Shown: positions 1-9,266, counted from the stretch's first letter. The stretch: 64,000 nucleotides of DNA from Halostagnicola larsenii XH-48 (GCF_000517625.1 NZ_CP007057.1:372001-436000), one strand, 5' to 3'. Made by a program: numbers and translations. The notes: generated from the sequence alone by a model not told the origin.

Positions 1-40
1 GGTCGGCCATAATCAGCAATATATTGGGCTGTGAAGCCAT
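1..40 (-). CDS. Sulfatase family protein, N-terminal fragment (runs off left edge)
   Basis: Only the first 13 codons are in the window, reading leftward from an ATG at 40-38: M-A-S-Q-P-N-I-L-L-I-M-A-D. The P-N-I-L-x-I-x-A-D start is the hallmark of the sulfatase/alkaline phosphatase superfamily, in which the aspartate right after the hydrophobic strand binds the active-site metal. An AT-rich TATA-like stretch (about 62-72) lies 25-30 bases before the ATG, as expected for a leaderless haloarchaeal gene. The neighbouring secreted glycosidase and sugar epimerase suggest work on a sulfated glycan. This is inference from very few residues. Confidence 0.55.
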   Translation of the reverse strand, partial: MASQPNILLIMAD

Positions 41-264
41 ACCGTGGTTCTTTCTCCCCTCGATAAAAGTTGCTTCGGTCGAACGAATCATCGCGGCTCG
101 CACCCACGAATTTGACGATACGGCCCTATTCGCTAAACCACATCCCGTATGACCATTAATTATAATAGGTGGTAGCAGTATTCTCTCTATAGGTCTACAC
201 GAAGAGTCGACAGGTGTCGAAGAACCATCGGGTAGATCACGCTACGTTCAACGGTGTTCAAAAA

Positions 265-1341
265 ATGGTGAAAAAACGGCAGTTTGAACGGCGTACTGTA
301 CTACGAACCATCGGTACCGGACTCGGAGCGACGATGCTCGCTCCATCGGTGAGCGCGGCATCGAGCGATCTCGATGGCGAGCAAACGGATGCCGACTCGG
401 TCACCGACATCGAGTTCGAGTTCCACGGCTTCGCGTTCGACCCGAGCGAGCAGAGCTACTCGCCCGGCGATGAGTTCATCTTCCCGTCCATCATCGAAAC
501 GTCGAACCTCTCGGACCCCCTCGGCAAGTACCACCTCTACTGCGCACCCCACGGCACGTCGGAAACCAAAGACGGCGAGACGGTCGGCATCGCACTGTTC
601 TACGCCGACTCGCTCGACGCCGATTCGTGGACCGAGTACGCCGGAAACCCAATCATCGACCCCTCCGACTTCGACGCATCGCACATCTCGTCGCCCCACG
701 CCATCTACACCGACGAGTACGACAAGACGCTCCTCTACTGGCACGGTTCGAACGATACCACGCACTGGTCGTTCTGCCCGGACGGAACCGGGGTGAACTT
801 CGACTACGGCGGTGTCGCGGTCGATACGTCGATGTACGACGGGTCGTCCGAATCGTCGTACGCACGCGTGTACGAGTACGCGATACCGAACCGGGACAAC
901 AGCTACACGATGTTCTTCATGGATAACCAGAGCGGAACGCGTCACATTCGGTTGGCGACCTCGCACGATGGAAAGGACTGGACAGTCGATTCCGAACCGG
1001 TCATCACACCGCAGTCACAACACGACGGCAACGTCTCCGGGCCGTTCTTCTTCCGGTACGACGGCGGGTACTACCTCGCATTCCACGCGTCGTCGGGCAA
1101 CATGCACGTCGCCGAGGTCGGCGAGAACCTCGACCGGGCGGACTACCTCGGCGAGTTCACCGTCCCATCCGAGAACGACAGAGACGATCGCGTTTCCACG
1201 CCGTTTCTACTCAGGGACGACGCGGGAACGCCGTACATGTACTACACGACGGGCGACCGACTCGACGCCAGAATCGCGTCCCGCCGATTAACGGACAGTG
1301 ACGATGCAGAGAGTCTGAATCTCTTCGACCCTTCGACGTAG
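265..1341 (+). CDS. Secreted glycoside hydrolase, GH32/GH43-type five-bladed propeller
   Basis: 358 residues from the ATG at 265; a GTG at 214 would add 17 residues but would bury the signal. The N-terminus has a Tat signal: twin arginines at residues 9-10, then a hydrophobic stretch to about 31 ending in an A-x-A-like site, so the protein is probably exported folded. The rest has repeated short blocks rich in W, Y, D and G, such as 'ATSHDGKDWT' and 'GPFFFRYDGGYY', typical of the five-bladed beta-propeller of GH32/43/68/62 glycosidases and related propeller proteins. I cannot place the three catalytic acids with certainty, so the substrate (fructan, arabinan, xylan or other) is open. It lies divergently to the sulfatase start and convergent with the epimerase gene, consistent with a polysaccharide-use locus. 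Confidence 0.6.
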   Translation: MVKKRQFERRTVLRTIGTGLGATMLAPSVSAASSDLDGEQTDADSVTDIEFEFHGFAFDPSEQSYSPGDEFIFPSIIETSNLSDPLGKYHLYCAPHGTSETKDGETVGIALFYADSLDADSWTEYAGNPIIDPSDFDASHISSPHAIYTDEYDKTLLYWHGSNDTTHWSFCPDGTGVNFDYGGVAVDTSMYDGSSESSYARVYEYAIPNRDNSYTMFFMDNQSGTRHIRLATSHDGKDWTVDSEPVITPQSQHDGNVSGPFFFRYDGGYYLAFHASSGNMHVAEVGENLDRADYLGEFTVPSENDRDDRVSTPFLLRDDAGTPYMYYTTGDRLDARIASRRLTDSDDAESLNLFDPST

Positions 1342-1351
1342 GTCTCCCGCG

Positions 1352-2629
1352 TCAGTCGTCGCCGAGCAGTCGGAGCTCGCTGATACATTCGAGCAACGCT
1401 CGTCCATTGTGATATCCGGCTTTGTACTCGGCCCCCTTCCGGCCGAGGGGTTCGAGCGAGTCGTCGATGCCTGAGTGCCACTCCCCGACGACGTCGTCCA
1501 CCTGGTGTGTCTCGACAAACTCGAGCGTCTCCTCGAAGACGCGCAGGTAGCGCTCGCCGCCGGTCTGACGGTACATCTTGAGCGCGCTCGTCATGCACTC
1601 GGCCTGCACCCACCACGCCTTGATGCGGTTGGTCGCGGGTTCTCCGAGCGGACCGTAGAAGTAGAAGCCGCCGTTCTCGTCGTCGTAGCCGTACTCCAGC
1701 GCGTAGTCGAACAACGTCTCGTACAGTTCCTCGAAGAGGCTCAGTCGAACGTCGAGCGCCTCTGCGGCCTCCATCGTGAGCCAGACGTTCTCCAAGTCGT
1801 GGCCGTACGACGCGATGCGGAACTCCTCGCGGTCGAGACGGGGGTTCCACGACCGATCGTACTTGTCGGTGCAGGCCCCGGTATCCTTGCGAACCACCGT
1901 GTTGGTCAGAATGTGAAGCAGTTCGTGAAGGCGGTCGCCGCTCGAGGCCGACCCGATTGCGGCGTGGAACTCGGTGACCGCTTCGAGGAGGTGAAGGTGG
2001 GTATTCATCAGTTTCAGCGTCGGGTCGAGGACGCTGTCGTCGGACTCCTTCTCCGACCAGTCCGGTTCGATGGTTTCGAGGTACGTCTGGCCCGACTCGA
2101 TGGGCGTCCAGTCGGGGCCGAAATACTCGACGTAGCCGCCATACTCCCGGTCACGAGACACGCTCTCCAGCAGTTTGAAGTGTTCGACCGCGAACTTGCG
2201 CGCTCCCTCGTCGCCGGTGGCTCGGTAGTACTCCGACAGCGCGTACAGGCCGAACGACTGGCCGTACAGGTGCTTGTTAGGCTTCGAAACGGTACCATCG
2301 CGTTCGACCTCCCAGAAGAAACCACCGTTGTCGTCGTCCCACATTTCGGTCCTGAGGAAGTCGTATCCGAGTTCGGCGGCGTCGAGGTACTCCCCGTCGT
2401 CGTAGCCCTCCCGGTGGAGGCGCGCGAACAGCCACACCATCCGGGCCTGCGTGACTATCATTTTCCGGTCGTTACCCGCGAACTCGCCGTCCGCGTCGTA
2501 GCTCAGGACGTACCCGCCGTGGGTCTCGTCGAGGCACCGCGGATGCCAGAACTCGAGGACGTTGTCTTCGAGAATCCGCTCCAGTTTTGAGAGATACTCC
2601 TCGCTGACCGATAGATCGCTTTCTACCAT
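1352..2629 (-). CDS. N-acylglucosamine 2-epimerase / cellobiose 2-epimerase family protein
   Basis: 425 residues from the ATG at 2629. An upstream in-frame start at 2683 is possible, but the 18 extra codons cover an AT-rich TATA-like box about 30 bases before 2629, so the short form is preferred. Family signatures of the (alpha/alpha)6-barrel AGE/CE superfamily are visible: 'NTHLHLLEA', 'SYGHDLENVWL', 'WWVQAE' and, near the C-terminus, 'GEWH'. Histidines in these blocks are the catalytic acid/base residues in characterised cellobiose epimerases. The enzyme would epimerise or isomerise a reducing sugar (GlcNAc/ManNAc, mannose/fructose or cellobiose) in the cytosol. It ends 10 bases from the end of the convergent glycosidase gene, fitting carbohydrate metabolism. 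Exact substrate unknown. Confidence 0.85.
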   Translation of the reverse strand: MVESDLSVSEEYLSKLERILEDNVLEFWHPRCLDETHGGYVLSYDADGEFAGNDRKMIVTQARMVWLFARLHREGYDDGEYLDAAELGYDFLRTEMWDDDNGGFFWEVERDGTVSKPNKHLYGQSFGLYALSEYYRATGDEGARKFAVEHFKLLESVSRDREYGGYVEYFGPDWTPIESGQTYLETIEPDWSEKESDDSVLDPTLKLMNTHLHLLEAVTEFHAAIGSASSGDRLHELLHILTNTVVRKDTGACTDKYDRSWNPRLDREEFRIASYGHDLENVWLTMEAAEALDVRLSLFEELYETLFDYALEYGYDDENGGFYFYGPLGEPATNRIKAWWVQAECMTSALKMYRQTGGERYLRVFEETLEFVETHQVDDVVGEWHSGIDDSLEPLGRKGAEYKAGYHNGRALLECISELRLLGDD

Positions 2630-3288
2630 GGTGGCTACCGAAAGACGCTCATCATAATACTTAAATTTTCGGCTCTGTATCACGGCGGTGTTCAGATATC
2701 AGATCGAGGAAATTCCATTAAATAGCATTTCGGTTGTGGTCGTAGTCCGGAACGATAATCTCATTAGAACTTTTTACTCGAACATTCACTGAGGTTGCGA
2801 AACATTCGTCTCTATCGAGAAACTGCAAGACACCTTGACGATATTGTGGGGGAAGAAGGTGACACAGTGACTGAAAGGAGCAACAGTGTCTAAAGACGGA
2901 AGTTACACAGACTAAGGGTGGAGAATAGTATGACATATAGTGACATGTAACTAACTGTTTGTTCGATTAGCCTATCAGTGTAGTGTCGCTCGAGAACACT
3001 GCCACTAATATTCAGTACTCTAAGAGAGGATATTAGAGAGATAAGATAAATAGTGCGAAGGATTGCACATAGATTGTCCATCACTGAATGTCGTACTACG
3101 TAGCTAGTTCAGTCTGCATGAAACCATTTTGTACGCTATTGCTGCTAATAACCGTTGTATCGGCTTCTGTCCTCCACATTGTCGAAAGCATCTTACAATT
3201 CCTCACCAGAGATCTTGTCAAGATAATCCACTACGTTCGAGAACACTATTTGAGCAGAAAATTCTAACGGTTACTATCACCTCTCTGA
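2630..3288. other. AT-rich intergenic region without a recognisable gene
   Basis: About 660 bases with clearly lower GC than the flanks. Short open frames on both strands have no haloarchaeal coding character and resemble nothing I know. The ten bases CGAGAACACT occur twice (about 2990 and 3238). The end next to 2629 contains the TATA-like promoter of the epimerase gene. The function of the remainder is not visible. Confidence 0.5.
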
Positions 3289-3651
3289 ATGAGGTGGCTT
3301 TACATCATTCCGAACCAACGTGTGCGTATGGTGCTCGGAACCGACCTCGAAGAGGCTGCACAGTCACGCAACGACCTTCCAACAGCTGGCGATGTTTATG
3401 ACACAGACGAACCGATCCCGCTCACAGAGATGTTCGACGATAGATTCGTCGGTGACCGAACCGAGTTCGATTCGTTCGACGAACTGGTCGCAGCCAGCCC
3501 GAGCGATGCCGACAGTGCCGACGCTTTCGAGAAGGTTGGTCACGGTGAGTGGGACGAGTTCGTTTCCAAAACAACCGAGTTCGCAAACGGTGAGGAGTTC
3601 GTCATGGCCGCTCGAGATCACTGGGTCGCAAAACGCCTCGAGCTAGTCTGA
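3289..3651 (+). CDS. Small acidic protein of unknown function
   Basis: 120 residues from the ATG at 3289, or 107 from the in-frame ATG at 3328. The region after residue 14 is acidic and has normal haloarchaeal codon use, while the first 13 residues are basic/hydrophobic, so the shorter form is quite possible. No signal peptide, membrane segment, cysteine cluster or known motif is seen; the C-terminal part looks helical. It stands alone between the AT-rich region and the convergent monooxygenase. I do not recognise a family. Codon character rather than homology supports it being real. Confidence 0.5.
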   Translation: MRWLYIIPNQRVRMVLGTDLEEAAQSRNDLPTAGDVYDTDEPIPLTEMFDDRFVGDRTEFDSFDELVAASPSDADSADAFEKVGHGEWDEFVSKTTEFANGEEFVMAARDHWVAKRLELV

Positions 3652-3712
3652 GACGATTCCGTCGAGTTACCGCATAAATTCGGATGGGGGAACAACCCGC
3701 AGTAAGCCGATA

Positions 3713-4945
3713 TCAGTAGTTTCCGGTTGAGACGATCGGCGGCGAGCCGTGCGGGCCGTAGGGAGCGTCGTCGAGCCACTCGCCCGCCGCTTCGAAATGA
3801 TCCGCCAGCGACGCGGCCGCCTCCTTGCGAAGGACCGTCACCGGATCTTCTCCCTGCAGGTATTCGAGGGCCTGTCCTGCGGCGTTGAGGTTGTACTCGG
3901 CGGCTGTCTCGCGTCGTGCCGCGTAGAGTTCGATTTCATCGCGAGCGACTGCGTCGGTGCGCGCGCCGAGGGCGACGGCGATGGCCGAGGCCGCTTCGTC
4001 GGCGTCGGCGATCCCCGAGTTCATGCCGCGGGCACCGAACGGGGCCAGCAGGTGGGCGGCTTCGCCGGCCAACAGCACCCGGCGGTGGTCGTCGACGAAG
4101 GTGTCGGCCATCACTTGCAGGAAGTAGTACGTCGAGACCCACTTGAGGTTGTCCACGTACTCTTCGCCCATCACGTCGCGGATGAACTCCTGCATCCGCT
4201 CGTCGCTTTTGAGTTCCTCCGGATCGTCGCCCTCGAGACACTGGATGTCGAGTCGCCAGCCGCCGGTAAAGGGGACGAGCAGGACGTTCCGGCCGTCGGT
4301 TTCGGGCGCGTCGTAGTGGAACAACCGCTCGAGGTCGGCTTCGGCGTGGCCGCCCTCCTCTTCGATATCGGCGATGAGGAAGGCGTTCTCGGACTGGTCA
4401 CCCTCGAAGTTCGCGCCGATTTCGTTGCGGACGGTCGAGCCGCCGCCGTCGGCTCCGATGAGGTACTCGGTCCGCCACTCGCTGCCGTCGGCCGTCTCGA
4501 CGCGAACGCCGTCGGCCGACGACTCGACGGTTTCGACCGCCGAATCCCAGTGGATGTCGACGCCCACCTCCTCGAGGGCGTCGTGCATGTAGGCCTCGGT
4601 GACGACCTGGGGAACACTGGTGAAGGGGGGAATGTCCCATTTACTGCCGGGCGAGTCGTACGTTCTATTAAAGGCTTCTTTGCCGCGATAGAGCGTTCGA
4701 CGGGTCGGCCAGACGAGTCCTTCGTCGACTAAATCCGCTGCGATACCAGGATGTATGCGATCGAGCGTTCGAAGGGTGCTCCCGTGGACGTAGATGGCGC
4801 GACTCCCGTCTCTGTCCCGGTCGGCCGACTCGGCCTCGAGAATCGCGGTGTCGATTCCCCGTGCGTGTAGTGCCAGCGCGGCGCTCATCCCGACCGGCCC
4901 GGCCCCCGCGATCAGCACTGGCTTATCGTTTTCCTTGGTAGTCAT
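3713..4945 (-). CDS. FAD-dependent monooxygenase (UbiH/PheA-TfdB, aromatic hydroxylase family)
   Basis: 410 residues. The N-terminal Rossmann motif GAGPVG (residues 14-19) binds ADP of FAD, followed by E-A-E-S at the end of the second strand. The 'GADGGGSTVR' block (164-173) and 'VLLAGEAAHLLAPFGARGMN' (290-309) are the second and third FAD motifs of class A flavoprotein monooxygenases; the usual GDAAH is GEAAH here. Such enzymes use NAD(P)H and O2 to hydroxylate aromatic or polyketide-like substrates. At 410 residues it lacks the C-terminal thioredoxin-like domain of the larger phenol hydroxylases. The gene is divergent from the TetR-MATE pair across a 217-base spacer, so the TetR regulator may also control it. 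Substrate unknown. Confidence 0.85.
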   Translation of the reverse strand: MTTKENDKPVLIAGAGPVGMSAALALHARGIDTAILEAESADRDRDGSRAIYVHGSTLRTLDRIHPGIAADLVDEGLVWPTRRTLYRGKEAFNRTYDSPGSKWDIPPFTSVPQVVTEAYMHDALEEVGVDIHWDSAVETVESSADGVRVETADGSEWRTEYLIGADGGGSTVRNEIGANFEGDQSENAFLIADIEEEGGHAEADLERLFHYDAPETDGRNVLLVPFTGGWRLDIQCLEGDDPEELKSDERMQEFIRDVMGEEYVDNLKWVSTYYFLQVMADTFVDDHRRVLLAGEAAHLLAPFGARGMNSGIADADEAASAIAVALGARTDAVARDEIELYAARRETAAEYNLNAAGQALEYLQGEDPVTVLRKEAAASLADHFEAAGEWLDDAPYGPHGSPPIVSTGNY

Positions 4946-5133
4946 TATCTGTACTGCTACGTAGTCTCAAATGATTCATAGTGTTTACGATAGCCGGATT
5001 CACTATCCTTCTCGGTGGATTCGAACCGCAAAGCAGTGGATAGCATCCCTCTCTTCAGATTCTCGAGCGAGAGCGTAACAGGTCGCAACGAAGGGCTTTT
5101 CACTGCCTGGACGCGTAGGCAGTACAAAGACTG

Positions 5134-5147
5134 ACTGGCTGGCCAGT
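5134..5147. promoter_or_regulatory. Palindromic operator candidate upstream of tetR-MATE
   Basis: Perfect inverted repeat ACTGGC-TG-GCCAGT, 16 bases before the TetR start codon, where a bound dimer would block transcription initiation. This is the usual position for TetR autoregulation. The link to this TetR is inference. Confidence 0.5.
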
Positions 5148-5162
5148 TATCTCAGGAAACGA

Positions 5163-5762
5163 ATGAAAGAAACAACTGACGAACTCATGGATGCGACCTA
5201 TGCGGCGCTTTGTAAGCACGGGTATGCATCGCTTCGAATGCAGGATATCGCGGACGAGTCCTCGAAGAGTAAAGCCACGCTACACTACTATTACGATAGC
5301 AAACAGGACCTCCTCTACGCGCTACTCGATTATTTGCAGGAATCGTTCGCCGATCGGATCGAGACGCTAGAGGGGGACACAGCCGCTGATCAACTCGTCG
5401 CACTCATCGAGACGTATCTCACCCCTATGAACGAAGACTCCATGCAGGAGTTCCGGACAGCACTGCTCGAGATCAAGGCCCAATGTCCGTACGACGAGCA
5501 GTTCCGAACCGAACTGGACGACTTTGACCGAATTCTTCACGATCGGTTTCAGTCGATCCTCGAAGCAGGACAAGAAACGGGCGTCTTCCGTGACGACTTC
5601 GATCCCGATCGGACGGCCGATTTCATCGTGACGATACTGAACGGGGTGCAGACTCGCCACGTCGCCGTCGGACACCCCCTCGAACAGACACGCGAAACGC
5701 TCGAAACGTACATCACGGAACACCTGCTCGCTCCCGATCGGGCGGAGGTTAGTCTCGAGTGA
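5163..5762 (+). CDS. TetR/AcrR family transcriptional regulator
   Basis: 199 residues, normal for the family. The N-terminal helix-turn-helix spans about residues 8-55: 'LRMQDIADESSKSKATLHYY' followed by '(Y)DSKQDLL', the classic TetR helix 2-3 plus helix 4 signature. The C-terminal all-helical domain would bind a ligand and dimerise; it resembles the C-terminal region of BmrR/TetR-type haloarchaeal efflux regulators. Its stop overlaps the start of the MATE exporter (GTGA), so the two are co-transcribed and translationally coupled. A 14-base palindrome sits just upstream. The likely role is repression of the pair until a toxic compound or metabolite is bound. Confidence 0.92.
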   Translation: MKETTDELMDATYAALCKHGYASLRMQDIADESSKSKATLHYYYDSKQDLLYALLDYLQESFADRIETLEGDTAADQLVALIETYLTPMNEDSMQEFRTALLEIKAQCPYDEQFRTELDDFDRILHDRFQSILEAGQETGVFRDDFDPDRTADFIVTILNGVQTRHVAVGHPLEQTRETLETYITEHLLAPDRAEVSLE

Positions 5763-7249
5763 CGCTTCGAGACCACCTCAACGCGATATTCAAATCACCG
5801 GAGGAACTCGACCTCACTTCGGGAGGGATCGCAAAACCGCTGATGTATCTCTCGATTCCACTGATCATCACGAATCTGCTTCAGGTCACCTACAATCTCG
5901 CGGACACGTTCTGGCTCGGCCAGCATAGCACGACTTCTCTCGCGGCGATCAGCTTTGCGTTTCCGATGGTCTTTTTCCTCATTGCACTCGCACTCGGCGT
6001 CTCGGTTGCTGGCAGTGTCCTCGTCGCCCAGCACACCGGTGCTGACCAGGAGCGGGAAGCGGAGTACGCCGCGTCTCAGACGGTAACGTACTCGATAATT
6101 GTGTCGGTCGTACTCGGGGCTTTCGGCTACGTCTTTGTCGGTGACGTCCTCGGGCTTCTCGGCGCATCCGACAGCGTTGCCCCGCTCGTTGCCGATTACA
6201 TGCGTGTGTACTCAGTCGGACTGATCGCCGTCTTTGGATTCTTCGTTTTTCTCGCGCTAATGCGGGGCTACGGCGACACGGTTACGCCAATGATCGTGAT
6301 GTTCGGTTCGGTTGTGCTTAATATCATCCTCGACCCATTCTTTATCTTCGGGTTCGAAGCAAATCCACTGTTTGGCTATCTGGGATTGGGCGGGCTCGAA
6401 GCTGAACTGTTTGCTCTCACAGGGTATGCGGGTTCGGGAATCGAGGGTGCGGCCATCGCGACCGTTTTCTCGCGAACGCTCGCATTTGCCGTTGGACTTG
6501 GGATTCTGTTCCGCGGCTCTCACGGCGTCCAAATTCACGTCTCCGAGATGATGCCGGATATCGAATACGGCCGCCAACTATTTGATATCGGCATGCCCGC
6601 CTCCGTCGAGGGGACCGCTCGAGCGCTTTCGATCAACCTGTTGTTGGTCATCATCGCGATGTTCCCCGAATCAGTTGTCGCGGCGTTCGGCATCGGCACG
6701 CGGGTCTTTTCGGTCATCTTCCTCCCCGCCATCGCGTTTTCACAGGGGATAGAAACCATGACCGGACAGAATATCGGTGCCGACAAGATCGATCGGGCGG
6801 AACGAACCAACCACTTCGGCGCGAAGGTACTGGCGGTCGGGCTCAGCGGGCTCGGTGTGATCGTCTTTCTCGCCGCAGCGCCGATCGTCGCCGTCTTTAC
6901 GACGGATCCCGACGTCGTCGCTGAGGGGGCGTTGTTCCTGCGATTCACGTCGTTGACGTTCGGATTCATGGGGGTCATGCGCGCCTACAGCGGCGGTTTC
7001 CGCGGAGCCGGGAAAACCCTGATCGCCGCGGTTATCTCGGTCCTCACGCTCGGTGTGATTCGTTTCCCGCTCGCGTGGATCGGTGCAGAACGCATCGGTT
7101 CGACCGGCGTCTGGCTCGCGTTCGCTGTCTCGACCGTCATCGGCGGTATCATCGCCTTTTGCTGGTTCCGCCTGGGAACGTGGCGCGATGGAAACGTCAC
7201 CAGGGGTCCAACTGAACTCGGCGAGGAATCCGTCGCCAATGACGACTGA
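5759..7249 (+). CDS. MATE family multidrug/toxin efflux transporter
   Basis: 496 residues starting with GTG at 5759, overlapping the tetR stop by four bases. The protein is highly hydrophobic with about 12 predicted membrane segments in two homologous halves, the typical MATE arrangement; stretches such as 'LSIPLIITNLLQVTYNLADT' (N-half) and 'MPASVEGTARALSINLLL' (C-half) are family-like. It would export organic cations or other drugs in exchange for Na+ or H+. The first 20 residues are hydrophilic and the C-terminus is a short acidic tail. The regulator and operator upstream suggest inducible expression. Confidence 0.93.
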   Translation: MTLRDHLNAIFKSPEELDLTSGGIAKPLMYLSIPLIITNLLQVTYNLADTFWLGQHSTTSLAAISFAFPMVFFLIALALGVSVAGSVLVAQHTGADQEREAEYAASQTVTYSIIVSVVLGAFGYVFVGDVLGLLGASDSVAPLVADYMRVYSVGLIAVFGFFVFLALMRGYGDTVTPMIVMFGSVVLNIILDPFFIFGFEANPLFGYLGLGGLEAELFALTGYAGSGIEGAAIATVFSRTLAFAVGLGILFRGSHGVQIHVSEMMPDIEYGRQLFDIGMPASVEGTARALSINLLLVIIAMFPESVVAAFGIGTRVFSVIFLPAIAFSQGIETMTGQNIGADKIDRAERTNHFGAKVLAVGLSGLGVIVFLAAAPIVAVFTTDPDVVAEGALFLRFTSLTFGFMGVMRAYSGGFRGAGKTLIAAVISVLTLGVIRFPLAWIGAERIGSTGVWLAFAVSTVIGGIIAFCWFRLGTWRDGNVTRGPTELGEESVANDD

Positions 7250-7388
7250 ACGGTCACTCCGAGAGACGCCCACTTTTCGGTAGAACACCCGATACTCCGG
7301 AGGGAGCTACCTCACCTTTAGCGGAACTCAAAGGCCTATCAATACCATACAATGGTTTCGAAAAGGGAAGTCCCGACCGAGTCAAATA

Positions 7389-7838
7389 CTACTCAACCAT
7401 CGCTGTGACAACGGGCCAGTCCGAACGTAACAAGATATCCTGTGTTACGCTTCCAAAGATTGCTTTCCCAACCGGTGAGCGCTGTCGACCACCGATAACC
7501 AGATATCGAGGATCGACTGACCGTGCTTCTGTGAAAATGGCTGAAGCCGGATCTCCAACTCGACCCTTCGTGGTTATTCGGTCGTAGTCGTACTCTTCGA
7601 GCGATCGATCGACGACTCGCTCGCTGAACCGGGCCGCGCTTTCTTCCTCCTGGGTGAACGAAAAGTCCTGCACACCGTGTGATTGGCGTTCGATTTCTGC
7701 TTTGTGCTCTTCGAAGTCCTCGTCAGGGATCACGTGAAGAACGATCAAATCGTCATCGTACGCCGTTGCGAGATCGTAGCCGATCGAGACGACTTCGTTC
7801 GATCGGTGCGCTTCTCCTACTGCTGCGAGTATCGTCAT
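7389..7838 (-). CDS. Universal stress protein, UspA family
   Basis: 149 residues, single Usp domain. It starts 'MTILAAVGEAHRSNEVVSIG' and ends with the nucleotide-binding G-x2-G-x9-G-(S/T) pattern inside 'VIGGRQRSPVGKAIFGSV', so it belongs to the ATP-binding type. A TATA-like AT-rich box about 20-30 bases before the ATG suggests a leaderless transcript. Its cellular role is not specified by sequence; haloarchaea carry many copies. Confidence 0.92.
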   Translation of the reverse strand: MTILAAVGEAHRSNEVVSIGYDLATAYDDDLIVLHVIPDEDFEEHKAEIERQSHGVQDFSFTQEEESAARFSERVVDRSLEEYDYDRITTKGRVGDPASAIFTEARSVDPRYLVIGGRQRSPVGKAIFGSVTQDILLRSDWPVVTAMVE

Positions 7839-8090
7839 ACTATTGCTTTTAGGTAATGTTATAAGAATATTTCCCCGAATGGAGAATTTCTATCACTTTC
7901 TCGTCGTGAATAGCGTTAGAGAGATTACGAGAGTGTCCCTCCGAAAACGATTCACTCGACAGTTCACCAAATAGTGTAGCGTCGATTCCGTTCTTACCGA
8001 CACGGGTTCGTGGTCAAGAGCTAGGTTCCCACAGAAGTGAAATTCTGCGGAACGCAAAACGCTTTAGGTATCGTCCGTGAATTACTCGCT

Positions 8091-9266
8091 ATGCGCGATC
8101 AGCAGCATATCGATACCTCTTGTGGGGTAACCAGTGACGACCGTTCACCTCGAGAAGGACCCATCAATGCGTCCAGTAGACGAGACGAAGCGAACGAACC
8201 GACGGCTGTTACAGATGGCGGACAGCAGAACCCGATCGAACACCGGCCACTGATCATCGCGGGGACAGGAATTGCTGGCCTGACGGCGGCGATCTACGCT
8301 GGTCGGGGCGACAACGACCCGCTGGTCATCGAGGGCGACGAACCCGGCGGCCAGTTGACGCTCACCACCGATGTCGCGAACTATCCGGGCTTCCCCGAGG
8401 GCATCGGCGGTCCCGAGCTGGTCAACAACATGAAAGCACAGGCCAAACAGTTCGGTGCCGAGCTCAAAAACGGCATCATCGCCGACGTCGACGCCTCGAG
8501 TCGCCCGTTCCGGGTGGAGTTGACCAACGGCGATGTATATACGGCAGACGCCGTGATCGCCGCGTCAGGAGCGAGCGCGCGTACGCTGGGGATCCCCGGC
8601 GAGGAAGAGTTGATGGGCTACGGCCTCTCGACGTGTGCGACCTGCGACGGCGCCTTTTTCCGCGGCGAAGACATGCTCGTCGTCGGCGGCGGCGACGCCG
8701 CCATGGAGGAAGCCTCCTTCCTCACCAAGTTCGCCGACACGGTCTACATCGCCCACCGGCGCGAGGAGTTCCGCGCCGAACAGTACTGGGTCGACCGCGT
8801 CCACGAGCAGGTCGACGACGGCGACATCGAGATCATGACGAACACCGAACTCCTCGAGATCCACGGCTCTCAAGAGGCGGGCGTCGACCACGTTACGCTC
8901 GTCCAGAACGACGCCGGCTACCCCTCCGAGAACCTCGAGGATCCCGACACCGAGCAGTTCGACTTCGACGTCGGCGCGGTCTTTTTCGCCATCGGCCACA
9001 CCCCCAACACCGACTACCTCGAGGGCACGGGCGTCGAACTCGACGCCGACGGCTACCTCAAAACTCAGGGCGGCGACGGCGCCGGCCAGACCGAAACCGC
9101 CGTCCCCGGCATCTTCGGCGCCGGCGACGTCGTCGACTACCACTACCAACAGGCCGTCACCGCCGCCGGCATGGGTAGCAAAGCCGCCCTCGACGCCGAC
9201 GAATACTTAGAAGACCTCGAGCGAACCACCGCCACCGGCGACCTCGAAGCCGCGGCTGACGACTGA
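8091..9266 (+). CDS. trxB: Thioredoxin reductase (NAD(P)H- and FAD-dependent, CATC active site)
   Basis: 391 residues from the ATG at 8091; a GTG at 8037 gives 409. I prefer 8091 because a TATA-like box (about 8059-8067) sits 25-30 bases upstream. The first ~55 residues are a poorly ordered, hydrophilic extension not found in ordinary thioredoxin reductases. The core then has an FAD motif (G-T-G-I-A-G), the redox-active C-A-T-C-D-G (cysteines 182 and 185), a second dinucleotide motif (G-G-G-D-A-A) and the C-terminal 'FGAGDVVDYHYQQAVTAAG' block that contacts FAD. It would transfer electrons from NAD(P)H to a thioredoxin or related disulfide protein. GC content rises sharply in the second half. 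No thioredoxin gene is adjacent. Confidence 0.92.
   Translation: MRDQQHIDTSCGVTSDDRSPREGPINASSRRDEANEPTAVTDGGQQNPIEHRPLIIAGTGIAGLTAAIYAGRGDNDPLVIEGDEPGGQLTLTTDVANYPGFPEGIGGPELVNNMKAQAKQFGAELKNGIIADVDASSRPFRVELTNGDVYTADAVIAASGASARTLGIPGEEELMGYGLSTCATCDGAFFRGEDMLVVGGGDAAMEEASFLTKFADTVYIAHRREEFRAEQYWVDRVHEQVDDGDIEIMTNTELLEIHGSQEAGVDHVTLVQNDAGYPSENLEDPDTEQFDFDVGAVFFAIGHTPNTDYLEGTGVELDADGYLKTQGGDGAGQTETAVPGIFGAGDVVDYHYQQAVTAAGMGSKAALDADEYLEDLERTTATGDLEAAADD

Noticed and set aside
1475-2590. 371-codon plus-strand ORF
   Set aside because: Antisense shadow of the AGE/CE epimerase, which shows its family motifs.
3302-3319. Similarity ATCATNCCNAACCAACG shared with 9767-9784
   Set aside because: 16 of 18 bases match, but it falls inside the short ORF at 3289 and lacks the TTTGA arm, so I do not count it as a regulatory site.
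3749-4732. 327-codon plus-strand ORF
   Set aside because: Antisense to the clear FAD monooxygenase, with no recognisable motifs.
4990-5060. tRNA-like GGTTCGAATCC stretch on the minus strand
   Set aside because: No matching acceptor, D or anticodon stems can be drawn; only the T-loop-like bases are present by chance.
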